Shown here: one piece after another, positions 18,387-26,422 of the stretch
Layout of the letters: each line of letters opens with the position of its first letter
Position numbering within the stretch: the stretch's first letter is position 1
Assembly (NCBI RefSeq): GCF_029892685.1
Contig: NZ_JARXVD010000001.1
Location: forward strand, 1 to 64,000
Origin: Mycobacterium sp. OTB74
GTDB taxonomy: Bacteria; Actinomycetota; Actinomycetes; Mycobacteriales; Mycobacteriaceae
Direction of reading: 5' to 3'
DNA: 64,000 bases
Position numbers and translations under genes: made by a program
The notes under the pieces: model-generated
Seen by the model: only the letters and a program-made list of their open reading frames with translations
Databases searched by the model: none
Told to the model about the DNA's origin: nothing

Positions 18387-19004
18387 GTGGCGTTGCAGGG
18401 GCGAACCAAACTGCTTGCGGCGGCAAAGGTATGGGCATATCCGCTGTGGTGGAGTGTCATGCATTCTGCTGGCGCCGAGGCGGCTCGTGAGGATGTTGAC
18501 TGGTGGGCCCAATGCATCAACAACGCGGAGTTGCTGAGCCTCGACCAATATTCGCGTTTCGCCTACTTCGCCGGCGCACTGCCCGAGTTTCGATCTGTCA
18601 TGCACTATCGGTTGCGATCTTCGCCATTGCCGCTGCGACTGCTGATGCGGGCCATCTATCGTGAGCCTTCGCACATGGTCATCGCGGCCGAGAGTATCGG
18701 TCCCGGCCTCTTTATTCAGCACGGCCACGGGACACTGGTCGGGGCGAAAACCATTGGCAGCCATTGTTGGATCAATCAACAGGTCACCATCGGTTACAAC
18801 GAGAAAGGTGGAAACCCCACCCTTGGGGACAACGTAAGGATTGCCGTGGGTGCCATCGTGCTGGGTGGGATAACTCTGCATGACGGCGCCACCGTTGGTC
18901 CCGGCGCGGTGGTCACTCGCGATGTCGGCCCCGGGGAGATCATGGTCGGGCCCTTGGCCAGGCCATTCAAACGGCGTCCACTGGCCGGCGATGAACCAGC
19001 CTAG
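18387..19004 (+). CDS. Serine-acetyltransferase-like hexapeptide-repeat transferase
   Basis: 205 residues. A helical N-terminal part is followed by left-handed beta-helix hexapeptide turns: IGPGLFIQHGHGTLVGAKTI, IGSHCWINQQVTIGYNE, LGDNVRIAVGAIVLGGITL and DGATVGPGAVVTRDV. His in IQHGHGTLVG corresponds to the catalytic His of CysE-type enzymes. In an EPS locus it more likely O-acetylates a sugar or intermediate than makes O-acetylserine. Start GTG 18387. Its 3-prime end overlaps the convergent flippase gene by 38 bases. Confidence 0.8.
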   Translation: MALQGRTKLLAAAKVWAYPLWWSVMHSAGAEAAREDVDWWAQCINNAELLSLDQYSRFAYFAGALPEFRSVMHYRLRSSPLPLRLLMRAIYREPSHMVIAAESIGPGLFIQHGHGTLVGAKTIGSHCWINQQVTIGYNEKGGNPTLGDNVRIAVGAIVLGGITLHDGATVGPGAVVTRDVGPGEIMVGPLARPFKRRPLAGDEPA

Positions 19005-20283
19005 GCACCCATAGGAGGTCCGGTACCACCTGGGCGACCAACGTTGCAATGGCCCCCGCGAGCACGACTCCCACGGCACCGAATGGGCCTGCCGCTGCCA
19101 ACGCCAACGCGATACTGACCGCCGCCATCGCCATGGTCCACCACGCCTGCCAGCGTGCTTCATCAGGATTGGTGAGCAGCACGCTCGCGGGTAGGTGCGC
19201 TGACTGGCCGATTAACAGCACGCCGAAACTCAAAGCCAGCCATAGGGATACATCGATGCGACCACCGGACAACAATCGGGCGGTCAGCGGTCCCAAGAGT
19301 CCGAATCCAGCCATCGCGATCGCAGCGACCCCGGCGAACAAGGCGGTCAGCTGCCACCACATCCGGACCGTCGTCTCGGTGGCTTTTCGCCGCTGAACGA
19401 AGATCGGCCAGAACGCGTAACCCGCGGTGGACAGCGCCGACCAGCACACGCCGTAGAGCTGCGCCATCAGCGCGTACTGCGCCAGCTCGACCGGCGTGGA
19501 CAGATGGGCTAACAGTAGGCGCCCGGTCTGCAACCCGACTGGCGCGCCGACCGCCACCAAGAACAGCCAGAGGCTGCCGCGGAGCAAGCGTTCCCCGCGA
19601 TATGACTGCTGTAACAGAGAAAATGCCGACCAACCCAATCCGGAAAGCCGTAGCGCGAGAACGGTCCCGATGATCTGTCCGATGAGCAGGCCGCCCAACG
19701 CGGACACCACGTACCAGATGCCGGGTACCTGGATCAGGTAGAGCACCACGGTGATGGCCAGCGCGAATCCCGGGCAGCTCATCATCACGACAGTGCCCAA
19801 CGGCACTTCATTGATGCCGCCCAGGATACGGAGGCCGACGCCGGCCGGAATCGACAGGGCGAACAGGCACGCCGCGACGGTGATGGCCCAGCGATCGTCC
19901 GGTCCGCTGGAAAAGCCGGTCAGCACGGTCCATTTGTCTAATGCCATGACACACAACGAGATTGCGATAAGAGCGCCGGCCACGCCGAACAGTACGTGGT
20001 ACCCGCGGCGGATGATGTCGGGAGCTCGCGGATTCCTGTTGTCCCCGTGGAGCTGCGAACTCGCGCTCAGGATGGTGGAACTGATCCCGAGGTCCGCGAA
20101 CGGGAACAGCAGCGTCAGGGTCGCCACGAGTGACACCAGGCCGAACACTGCGGCCCCGGTCTCGCGCACGATGATCGCGGTGTTGGCCAGACCCAGAATC
20201 GCAACCAGCGGGGTACCCAGGATCCGATACACGGGCCCCATGGCGACCGAGCGGCGTTCCCGGGCGTTGAGGCGATCGCTCAT
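18967..20283 (-). CDS. Wzx-type polysaccharide flippase (MOP superfamily), first copy
   Basis: 438 residues with about 12 membrane segments and no soluble domain. The N terminus GPVYRILGTPLVAILGLANT with the loop FADLGISSTI is typical of polysaccharide transporters of the MOP superfamily. It should flip lipid-linked repeat units across the plasma membrane. The ATG overlaps the stop of the upstream GT2 as ATGA, giving the coupled order wzy, GT2, wzx on the minus strand. A second, unrelated flippase is at 43.8 kb. Confidence 0.85.
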   Translation of the reverse strand: MSDRLNARERRSVAMGPVYRILGTPLVAILGLANTAIIVRETGAAVFGLVSLVATLTLLFPFADLGISSTILSASSQLHGDNRNPRAPDIIRRGYHVLFGVAGALIAISLCVMALDKWTVLTGFSSGPDDRWAITVAACLFALSIPAGVGLRILGGINEVPLGTVVMMSCPGFALAITVVLYLIQVPGIWYVVSALGGLLIGQIIGTVLALRLSGLGWSAFSLLQQSYRGERLLRGSLWLFLVAVGAPVGLQTGRLLLAHLSTPVELAQYALMAQLYGVCWSALSTAGYAFWPIFVQRRKATETTVRMWWQLTALFAGVAAIAMAGFGLLGPLTARLLSGGRIDVSLWLALSFGVLLIGQSAHLPASVLLTNPDEARWQAWWTMAMAAVSIALALAAAGPFGAVGVVLAGAIATLVAQVVPDLLWVPRLVHRRPVDAV

Positions 20284-21182
20284 CGACGCACCGCCGAGAT
20301 CGTGTTGAGGACGATCCGGATGGCATTGAGTGCGGCGTAGCCCAGCGCATAGCCGCCCGGCCGTCCATAGCGGGCTGCGGCCTGCACGGCTCGGGCCGCT
20401 CCGGGCAGCGACTTCGCCGATACGGCCGCACTGACGGGATAGGTACAGAGGTAGTCGCCCAATACCCGCGGCGATTCGGAGCTCAAGTGCTGTAGACCCC
20501 AGTCGATGTAACGGGCGGTGCAATCCGACCGTTGGCGCGACACCGACGCACCGGCGACGTTGTAGATGCTGAGTACCTCGGGAAGCTGGATGACTCTGAG
20601 GTCAGGGATGCTCCGCTGGGCGCGAATCAGCCAACTGGGCTCGTCATGCGGAGCCCCGTCGTGGCTGTCCCATCGCACCCGCCGGGCCAGGTGAGTCGGG
20701 AACATCAGCGTTGAACTTTGAAGCTCGGAGCCGCCGGCGCGCAGTCCGGTGAACAGGAACAGATATTCGGCAATCGACTCTTCGGGCTTGATGAGCCGGC
20801 GCGGCCAGATGCGCCGTCGGGCGCCTGGTCCGCGTGCCGATAACCGTGACGACGCGATCCAGTTTCCACCTGATTCCGTACGAACCGCCTCCAGCTGTCG
20901 TTCGGTCTTGGTGGGCAACCATTCGTCGTCATCATCGAGCATGGCCACGATCGAACCGCGCGCCGCGTCGATGCCGGCTTGCCGCGCAACCGCCGGGCCA
21001 CGGTCAAAGGTGGTGCGCAACAGGGTGATTCGGTCGTCTTCGGGGAGGTCAATCGGCCTGTCGGCGTCCAGCACGACGATTACCTCGTAGACCGGTGTGC
21101 TTTGAGACAGCGCTGACTGCACCGCTCGGCGCAGTGATGGCCGCCCGACGGTGGGGATCACTGCGCTCACTGTGTCGGTCAC
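20280..21182 (-). CDS. Family 2 glycosyltransferase
   Basis: 300 residues. GT-A fold: VSAVIPTVGRPSLRRAVQSA, EVIVVLDADRP, and the D-x-D-like metal site in AMLDDDDEWLPTK. A C-terminal helical part is possibly membrane-associated. It adds a sugar from a nucleotide donor to a lipid-linked intermediate on the cytosolic side. GTG 21182 overlaps the stop of the Wzy gene (GTGA) and its own stop overlaps wzx. Donor and linkage are unknown. Confidence 0.88.
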   Translation of the reverse strand: MTDTVSAVIPTVGRPSLRRAVQSALSQSTPVYEVIVVLDADRPIDLPEDDRITLLRTTFDRGPAVARQAGIDAARGSIVAMLDDDDEWLPTKTERQLEAVRTESGGNWIASSRLSARGPGARRRIWPRRLIKPEESIAEYLFLFTGLRAGGSELQSSTLMFPTHLARRVRWDSHDGAPHDEPSWLIRAQRSIPDLRVIQLPEVLSIYNVAGASVSRQRSDCTARYIDWGLQHLSSESPRVLGDYLCTYPVSAAVSAKSLPGAARAVQAAARYGRPGGYALGYAALNAIRIVLNTISAVRR

Positions 21183-22450
21183 GGATCCGCGGGGATAGGT
21201 TTGAAGTGGGTCGCCAGGAAGAGCAGCGCTAGACAAACGCATTCAGGGACCATGTTGTAAGTCCACGGAGCGTAGAGCAGATCCCAGATCGCCTGCAGCG
21301 CCACGATGAGCACCAGGGGGCCCCAGACACCGAACCGGCCGTGATCCCAGATAATTGCCATTGCGGCGAACAGCAGCCACAGCGGCAGCAGGACGGCGAG
21401 GACGCCGCCTTCGGCCCACGAGCCCAGGATGATCGAGTGCATCGCGGAATAGTCGTTCGCCGGTAGCCGCCAGTACCCCTCGAATGGAAACGTAGGGGCA
21501 TAGCCCCACTGGACAGCCAGATGCTCGGCCTTGTTGTAGACATCGGGCGGCAGCTTCATAGCACTGCCCCACCCGAGCCACGGTCGTTCGGCAATTGCGG
21601 TCAGTGACATCGGTGGCTCGGTGCGGCCCGCCAGCAGCGTCGGCAGGTGCGTGGTGTCCTGCTCGAGGGTCTTGGTCTGCAGTACGGGTCCGAACAGTCC
21701 CGCACGCCCAGCCCTCGGAACCAGGTAGGCGAGCGTTATCCCGAAGACCGCAATCCCGAGGAATTGCCAGCCCCGGGGGACCCGGTCGCCGGACCACCGC
21801 TTCGCAAGCAGGATCGCCGCCGCCGTCAAACAGACCAGGGCGTGCGATCGGAAATTCAGCACAAGACTGCCCAGTCCCAGAACTACGAGGAGGGTCGCCT
21901 GCCACGGTGCGCGCACCCGTCGAAGTGTCATGGCGACCACCAGCAAGATGGTCGCCCCGTGCGCGATGCCGTATTTCCAGAGATCGAAGAAGCTGCCGGT
22001 ATGGGTCAGCTCGATCCCTTTGGTGACGAAGTAGACCACCGAGCCGACCCCGAGTCCGCCCACGACCATGGCGATCAGGGGAACCGAGCGTCCGGTAAGC
22101 ACCGCCAGGCCGAGGAAGTAGAGGGCGAACGCGGCGTGCCACAACGTGTTTGGCCAACTGATGACGTTGACGTGGTTCGTGATTGATGACGCGAGAGCCG
22201 AAATTGCACCCAGCACGGCGAGTAGAAGTGGCACGAGGTCGGCGCCGCGATGCTCGGCCATAAAGAATGCCGGCACCAATAGCAGGCATATCAGGGACAG
22301 TCCGGTGGCTAAGTAGTTCGCCACCTGCAGTGATGAGGCAGCACCGATCGCGAAGGCGCAAAAACACGCGAGTGGCGTCGGATTGCTGCGATGCGCGCTG
22401 AGTGCAGCGTAGGCAAGCTTCGTACCACCATTGGCCACTGCCGCTCCCAA
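21179..22450 (-). CDS. O-antigen polymerase/ligase-like protein (Wzy), first copy
   Basis: About 423 residues with 10-12 membrane segments and a large periplasm-facing loop (about 265-345: LQTKTLEQDTTHLPTLLAGR, ERPWLGWGSAMKLPP, HSIILGSWAEGGV). That pattern, with the conserved H-S-x-x-x-x-x-x-E-G-G segment, is the Wzy_C/O-antigen ligase signature. It would polymerise flipped repeat units. The start is TTG 22450 or GTG 22438; neither has a strong ribosome binding site. First gene of a coupled three-gene minus-strand unit. Confidence 0.82.
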   Translation of the reverse strand: MGAAVANGGTKLAYAALSAHRSNPTPLACFCAFAIGAASSLQVANYLATGLSLICLLLVPAFFMAEHRGADLVPLLLAVLGAISALASSITNHVNVISWPNTLWHAAFALYFLGLAVLTGRSVPLIAMVVGGLGVGSVVYFVTKGIELTHTGSFFDLWKYGIAHGATILLVVAMTLRRVRAPWQATLLVVLGLGSLVLNFRSHALVCLTAAAILLAKRWSGDRVPRGWQFLGIAVFGITLAYLVPRAGRAGLFGPVLQTKTLEQDTTHLPTLLAGRTEPPMSLTAIAERPWLGWGSAMKLPPDVYNKAEHLAVQWGYAPTFPFEGYWRLPANDYSAMHSIILGSWAEGGVLAVLLPLWLLFAAMAIIWDHGRFGVWGPLVLIVALQAIWDLLYAPWTYNMVPECVCLALLFLATHFKPIPADP

Positions 22451-22567
22451 CTGTTGCCAACGCCGCGCTCCTACTGGAACGATAGCTGCGATTCAGCAAG
22501 ATAGACCAAGTATGCGGTCCAACCAGTGCAGTGTGACTGTCCGGGTTTACGGGAGTGCCAAGTGTCG

Positions 22568-23110
22568 ATGTCACAATCCAACCGCTCCCTGGCGGCCCGG
22601 CGCGGTCGGCCCTACGAGAAGGGTCGGGGGTTTGCTGCGCAGGCGCTGTGGGTGATGGTTTCCACCTTGGTTTTCACCCAGGTGTGGTGTCCTAACCGGT
22701 TGCGTATTGCGCTGTTGCGGTGGTTCGGGGCCGATATCGGTGAGGGGGTCCTGATCAAGCACCGTGTTCGGGTGCATTGGCCGTGGCGACTTACCATGGG
22801 TGACAACTCCTGGGTCGGCACGGATGCGGAACTGTACAACCTGGCCGAGATCGTGATCGGGTCCGACGTCTGTATCTCGCAGCATGCGTATGTGTGCACC
22901 GGCAGCCACGATCGGCATTCCCCCACGTTCGAGTTCGATAATGCGCCCATTGTTTTGGAGGACGGTGTCTGGTTGTGCGCGCGCAGCACCGTGCTGCGCG
23001 GCGTGACCATCGGAGCGAACTCCGTGGTCGCCGCGACGGCATTGGTGACTCGAGACGTGCCGCCGAATTCGATCGTTCGCCCGCCGCCGCCGAGCGTGAG
23101 CGCTATCTGA
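22568..23110 (+). CDS. WcaF-like sugar O-acetyltransferase
   Basis: 180 residues with left-handed beta-helix repeats: GADIGEGVLIKHRVRVHWPW, MGDNSWVGTDAELYNLAEI, IGSDVCISQHAYVCTGSHD and WLCARSTVLRGVTIGANSVV. Size and sequence match WcaF, the colanic-acid acetyltransferase, including the C-terminal TRDVPPNSI. It should add O-acetyl groups to EPS sugars. The ATG at 22568 is preceded by an in-frame GTG (22562). The stop overlaps the next start as TGATG. Confidence 0.88.
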   Translation: MSQSNRSLAARRGRPYEKGRGFAAQALWVMVSTLVFTQVWCPNRLRIALLRWFGADIGEGVLIKHRVRVHWPWRLTMGDNSWVGTDAELYNLAEIVIGSDVCISQHAYVCTGSHDRHSPTFEFDNAPIVLEDGVWLCARSTVLRGVTIGANSVVAATALVTRDVPPNSIVRPPPPSVSAI

Positions 23111-24222
23111 TGCGCATCCTTCAGGTGGTTTCGCTGATAAGTCCCGACGGCGCATTCGGTGGTCCTGTGCGGGTTGCTGTCAACCAATGCGGTGAGCTAC
23201 TTAGACGTGGCCACGATGTCAAGCTGGCTGCGGCCACCCGCGGCTACGCGGCGCCTCCGGCAGCCATCGACGGCGTGCCGGTGCAGTTGTTCCAGGCTCG
23301 GACAGTTGTGCCGAAGACGGGGTTTCCAGGATTGACCTCACCGGGTCTGGTCAGGTGGGTGCACGCGAACATCAGGAGCTTCGACGTAGTACACGTCCAC
23401 TTCGGCCGTGACCTGATGGTGCTACCGGTGGCGGCATGTGTGCGACGACATGGTGTTCCCTACGTACTCCAGACCCACGGCATGGTGACCCCATCGCGAC
23501 ATCCACTCGCCGTACCGCTGGATGCCATGTGGACCCGACGGCTGCTGAGCGATTCCGGGGCAGTGCTGTACCTGACCGAGCAGGAGCGTCGACAACTCGG
23601 TGAAGTGGCCCGGGCGCCGTTGAACCTGGTCCACCTCGAAAATGGCGTGCCCGAATATCCGCAGGCGACTCGCGATTCTCCGGTACCCGAGGTGCTCTTC
23701 GTCGCTCGGATGCAGGCCCGCAAACGCCCGCTCTTGTTCGTCGAAATGGCCAAGGCGCTGCTGGCCGAAGGCGTCCAAGCGCGATTCACCTTGATCGGCC
23801 CCGACGAGGGCGAAGGCACCGCGGTGCGCGCGGCCGTGGCGGGAGAGACGATGATTACCTGGGAGGGTCCGCTCGACCCTGCTGATGTTCCGCGCCGATT
23901 AGGCCGGGCGAGTTTGTATGTTCTGCCGTCGGTGCGCGAGCCGTATCCGATGACGGTTCTGGAAGCGATGGCAGTGGGGTTGCCGGTGGTGATTGCCGCG
24001 GACTGTGGCTTGGCACCCCTCGTGGAGCGTGCCCAGGCTGGTGTCGTGGTCGCAGGTGATGCCGCCGCATTCGCCGATGCCGTCAGGACACTGCTCGCCG
24101 ACTGTGCACATGCGAGAACCATCGGCGAGCTGGCACGTAAAGCGGCGCAGAACGATTTCGGGATGTGTCAGATCGGCGACCGGCTGACCCGTCAGTACGA
24201 CGAGATCCGGCATGGCCGGTGA
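23110..24222 (+). CDS. Family 4 glycosyltransferase
   Basis: 370 residues with the GT-B fold. The N-terminal domain has VSLISPDGAFGGPVRVAVNQ and VVHVHFGRD. The C-terminal domain has EVLFVARMQARKRPLLFVEM and the E-x7-E donor site EPYPMTVLEAMAVGLPVV. It is a retaining cytosolic transferase of the WcaC/WcaL-like type. It sits in a tightly overlapping operon with WcaF-like upstream (TGATG) and SGNH protein downstream (GTGA). Confidence 0.9.
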   Translation: MRILQVVSLISPDGAFGGPVRVAVNQCGELLRRGHDVKLAAATRGYAAPPAAIDGVPVQLFQARTVVPKTGFPGLTSPGLVRWVHANIRSFDVVHVHFGRDLMVLPVAACVRRHGVPYVLQTHGMVTPSRHPLAVPLDAMWTRRLLSDSGAVLYLTEQERRQLGEVARAPLNLVHLENGVPEYPQATRDSPVPEVLFVARMQARKRPLLFVEMAKALLAEGVQARFTLIGPDEGEGTAVRAAVAGETMITWEGPLDPADVPRRLGRASLYVLPSVREPYPMTVLEAMAVGLPVVIAADCGLAPLVERAQAGVVVAGDAAAFADAVRTLLADCAHARTIGELARKAAQNDFGMCQIGDRLTRQYDEIRHGR

Positions 24223-24881
24223 ACGCGTGCAAGGCCGAATGGCGCAGGGCAGCGCTGGCAGTCGTCTTGGTTGGCTTGTTGATCGGCGGCAGCATCGTGA
24301 TGCGCACACTGGCAAAACGGCCGGTGGCGGGCCCGCCGCCGGTGATGATCGCCGTGGTCGGAGACTCGTACAGTGCGGGTCATAACAATCAAGTGGTTTG
24401 GCCGACATTGCTTGCACAACGCACAGGATGGTCGGTGGCCAACTTCGCCCAACCCAACGCCGGATTCGCGGTCGATGAGCAAGGCGGCCACGCCTTTTCG
24501 TATCAAGTGCAGCGTGCCGCCCAAGTTCACCCGCGGGCCATCGTGATCATGAGCGGGACCGCCGACGTGACAGCCGCGTACTCGGGAGCGATTGATGCCA
24601 CCGCGGCAGACGCCCTGCAACGGATCCAGCTCACGGGCGCCGAGGCTCTTGTGATCGGTCCGACCTGGTACGGCACCGACATTCCGGAGGCGCTGCGGAT
24701 TCTTTCCACCGAAATTCACAAGGCGGCTGACACTGCGGGCGTGCCATTTCTCGACGCGCTCGATCCGCCGTGGCTCACTATTGATCAGATGCAGGCTGAC
24801 CTCGGCGGTGCGACCGACGCAGGGCAGTCCGTAATCGCCGACAAGGTGGCGGCATGGCTTCGTTCGGAGGTGACTCAGTGA
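24219..24881 (+). CDS. SGNH-hydrolase-like membrane-anchored protein, degenerate active site
   Basis: 220 residues. An N-terminal membrane helix (about 10-28) is followed by an SGNH fold. Block I is present (Ser50 in AVVGDSYSAG). Block III reads MSGTADV instead of G-x-N-D, and block V reads ADLGGATDAG instead of D-x-x-H, so the oxyanion Asn and catalytic His appear lost. It may be non-catalytic or a binding partner of the next SGNH protein. GTG 24219 overlaps the upstream stop, and it overlaps the next start by GTGA. Confidence 0.75.
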   Translation: MNACKAEWRRAALAVVLVGLLIGGSIVMRTLAKRPVAGPPPVMIAVVGDSYSAGHNNQVVWPTLLAQRTGWSVANFAQPNAGFAVDEQGGHAFSYQVQRAAQVHPRAIVIMSGTADVTAAYSGAIDATAADALQRIQLTGAEALVIGPTWYGTDIPEALRILSTEIHKAADTAGVPFLDALDPPWLTIDQMQADLGGATDAGQSVIADKVAAWLRSEVTQ

Positions 24882-25639
24882 GGGCCCCACGGGTGGGTGA
24901 TGTCGCCGCCGTCGTCCTGGCGGTCTGCCTTGTCGGCGGCCTCGGATATGTGCTGCGGCCACAGCACACCGCAACAGTTGCTCCAAACCTGGCCGCCGCC
25001 CCGATATCGAGACCGGGATCGACCGATGAACCGCGAAAGACCATGCTGTTCATCGGCGATTCCTATGTGTCGGGTACCGGGCTGGATGAGACGAGCTTCG
25101 GCTGCATGACGGCGGCACGAATGGGTTGGTACTGCAAGGTGGCGGCCGGCCCGGGGACCGGCTACATCAGTGGTGGTCCCGCCAACCGTTTCGAGCTCGA
25201 GGACATCGGCGAATCAACATCGTTCAACGAGCGGGTGCCCGGGTTGGCCATGCAGTACAAACCCGACATCGTTGTGCTCGATGGGGGACGAAATGATCAG
25301 TTTGCGTCCACCCGTGCGGTTTACGACGCCATGGTGTCGCTCATCTCCGACGTGCGCCGAACCTGGCCTGCGGCAACGGTTGTGGTCATCAGGCCGAGAA
25401 TCCTGTCCCGACCCGCTGACGACCTGGGATTCGATGACGCATTCTTCGACCGGCTGCGGGCTGAGGACATTACCCAGCACATGGTCGTTGTCAGCGATCC
25501 CATCAGGCGTCTGATCGATACCGATACGTCGAGTGACGTTGGCAACGACGGGATTCATCCATCTCGGCAAGGCGAGTTCGCGTTGTCCTCAGCGTTTTTC
25601 GACTCGCTTGTCGAGCACGGGTTTGTGCCGGCCCGATGA
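24878..25639 (+). CDS. SGNH/GDSL hydrolase, membrane-anchored, intact catalytic set
   Basis: 253 residues. One N-terminal membrane helix (about 10-25) is followed by an extracytoplasmic SGNH domain with all blocks: Ser62 in FIGDSYVSG, Gly in GPGTGY, GGRNDQF and the Asp224/His227 pair in DGIHPS. Such domains in EPS loci act as O-acetylesterases or acetyltransferases on the polymer. It is a diverged tandem paralogue of the preceding gene. GTGA overlap before it and ATGA overlap with the Wzz gene after it. Confidence 0.82.
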   Translation: MRAPRVGDVAAVVLAVCLVGGLGYVLRPQHTATVAPNLAAAPISRPGSTDEPRKTMLFIGDSYVSGTGLDETSFGCMTAARMGWYCKVAAGPGTGYISGGPANRFELEDIGESTSFNERVPGLAMQYKPDIVVLDGGRNDQFASTRAVYDAMVSLISDVRRTWPAATVVVIRPRILSRPADDLGFDDAFFDRLRAEDITQHMVVVSDPIRRLIDTDTSSDVGNDGIHPSRQGEFALSSAFFDSLVEHGFVPAR

Positions 25640-26379
25640 GCACGACACTGGCTCAGTACGGACGGCTACTCCTTGCGAGGTGGCGGTGGGTGATGTGGGG
25701 GATGTTGTCGGTGTTGCTCCTTCTCACGGCGGTGATGTTCGTATCTCCGCCGGTGTACCGCTCGACGGCGACCGTCCTCATCCGCACCCCGGGGGACGTC
25801 AGCCAGGTGCAGGATGGCGGCGACCTGTACGCGCGGTTGCGGACAGATACCTATGCTGTTCTCGCCCGGGGCACCGGCGTTTCTGCTCGAGTTGTGTCTG
25901 ACCTCGGTCTGCAGCTTTCGCCAGAACAGTTTTCGGCCCGCGTCGAAGCGCACGGTCGTCTCAACACAGTGCTCATTGATCTCGCCGTGAAAGGGCCGAA
26001 CCCAACCGAGGTACAGCGTCAACTAGCGGTTCTGATCAGCGAACTTCAGGCCACAGTGCACCACATCGAAGCGGTACCAGGTTCGTTGGTCCCGCGCGCC
26101 GAACTGGTCGTCGTGGATCCCCCCAGGAGCACTCAGCGGGTCTTCGTTTGGGGATTGCCATTGGGGCAAACGCTGGTAGGCACGGCGTTGTTCGGCGCGG
26201 CGCTGGGCGCGTTGGGTGCCGTCCTGCGGAGCATGTTTGTCACCGTGACGCACAGTGGGCGGCACGAGGCCGAAAAAGTTGTATCTGACGGAATCGGTCG
26301 GCATCGAGACCCTCGAAGGACACCCCAATGGTTGGGCGGAATCTCCGCCGTCGCATCTCATCAACGCGAAGACCATTGA
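25636..26379 (+). CDS. Wzz-type chain-length determinant / polysaccharide co-polymerase (copy 1)
   Basis: 247 residues. Two membrane segments (WVMWGMLSVLLLLTAVMFV near residues 18-36 and a C-terminal one near 172-195) flank an extracytoplasmic region beginning SPPVYRSTATVLIRTPGDV, the usual Wzz layout. The typical Pro-rich segment before TM2 reads LVVVDPPRSTQRV. There is no kinase domain. The Arg-rich C-terminal tail is unusual and may be read into non-homologous sequence. ATGA overlap with the upstream SGNH gene. Confidence 0.78.
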   Translation: MSTTLAQYGRLLLARWRWVMWGMLSVLLLLTAVMFVSPPVYRSTATVLIRTPGDVSQVQDGGDLYARLRTDTYAVLARGTGVSARVVSDLGLQLSPEQFSARVEAHGRLNTVLIDLAVKGPNPTEVQRQLAVLISELQATVHHIEAVPGSLVPRAELVVVDPPRSTQRVFVWGLPLGQTLVGTALFGAALGALGAVLRSMFVTVTHSGRHEAEKVVSDGIGRHRDPRRTPQWLGGISAVASHQREDH

Positions 26380-26422
26380 CGCCGCAGTCCGGCATTGTGA
26401 TCCCAACCGGACTATCTGCGAT

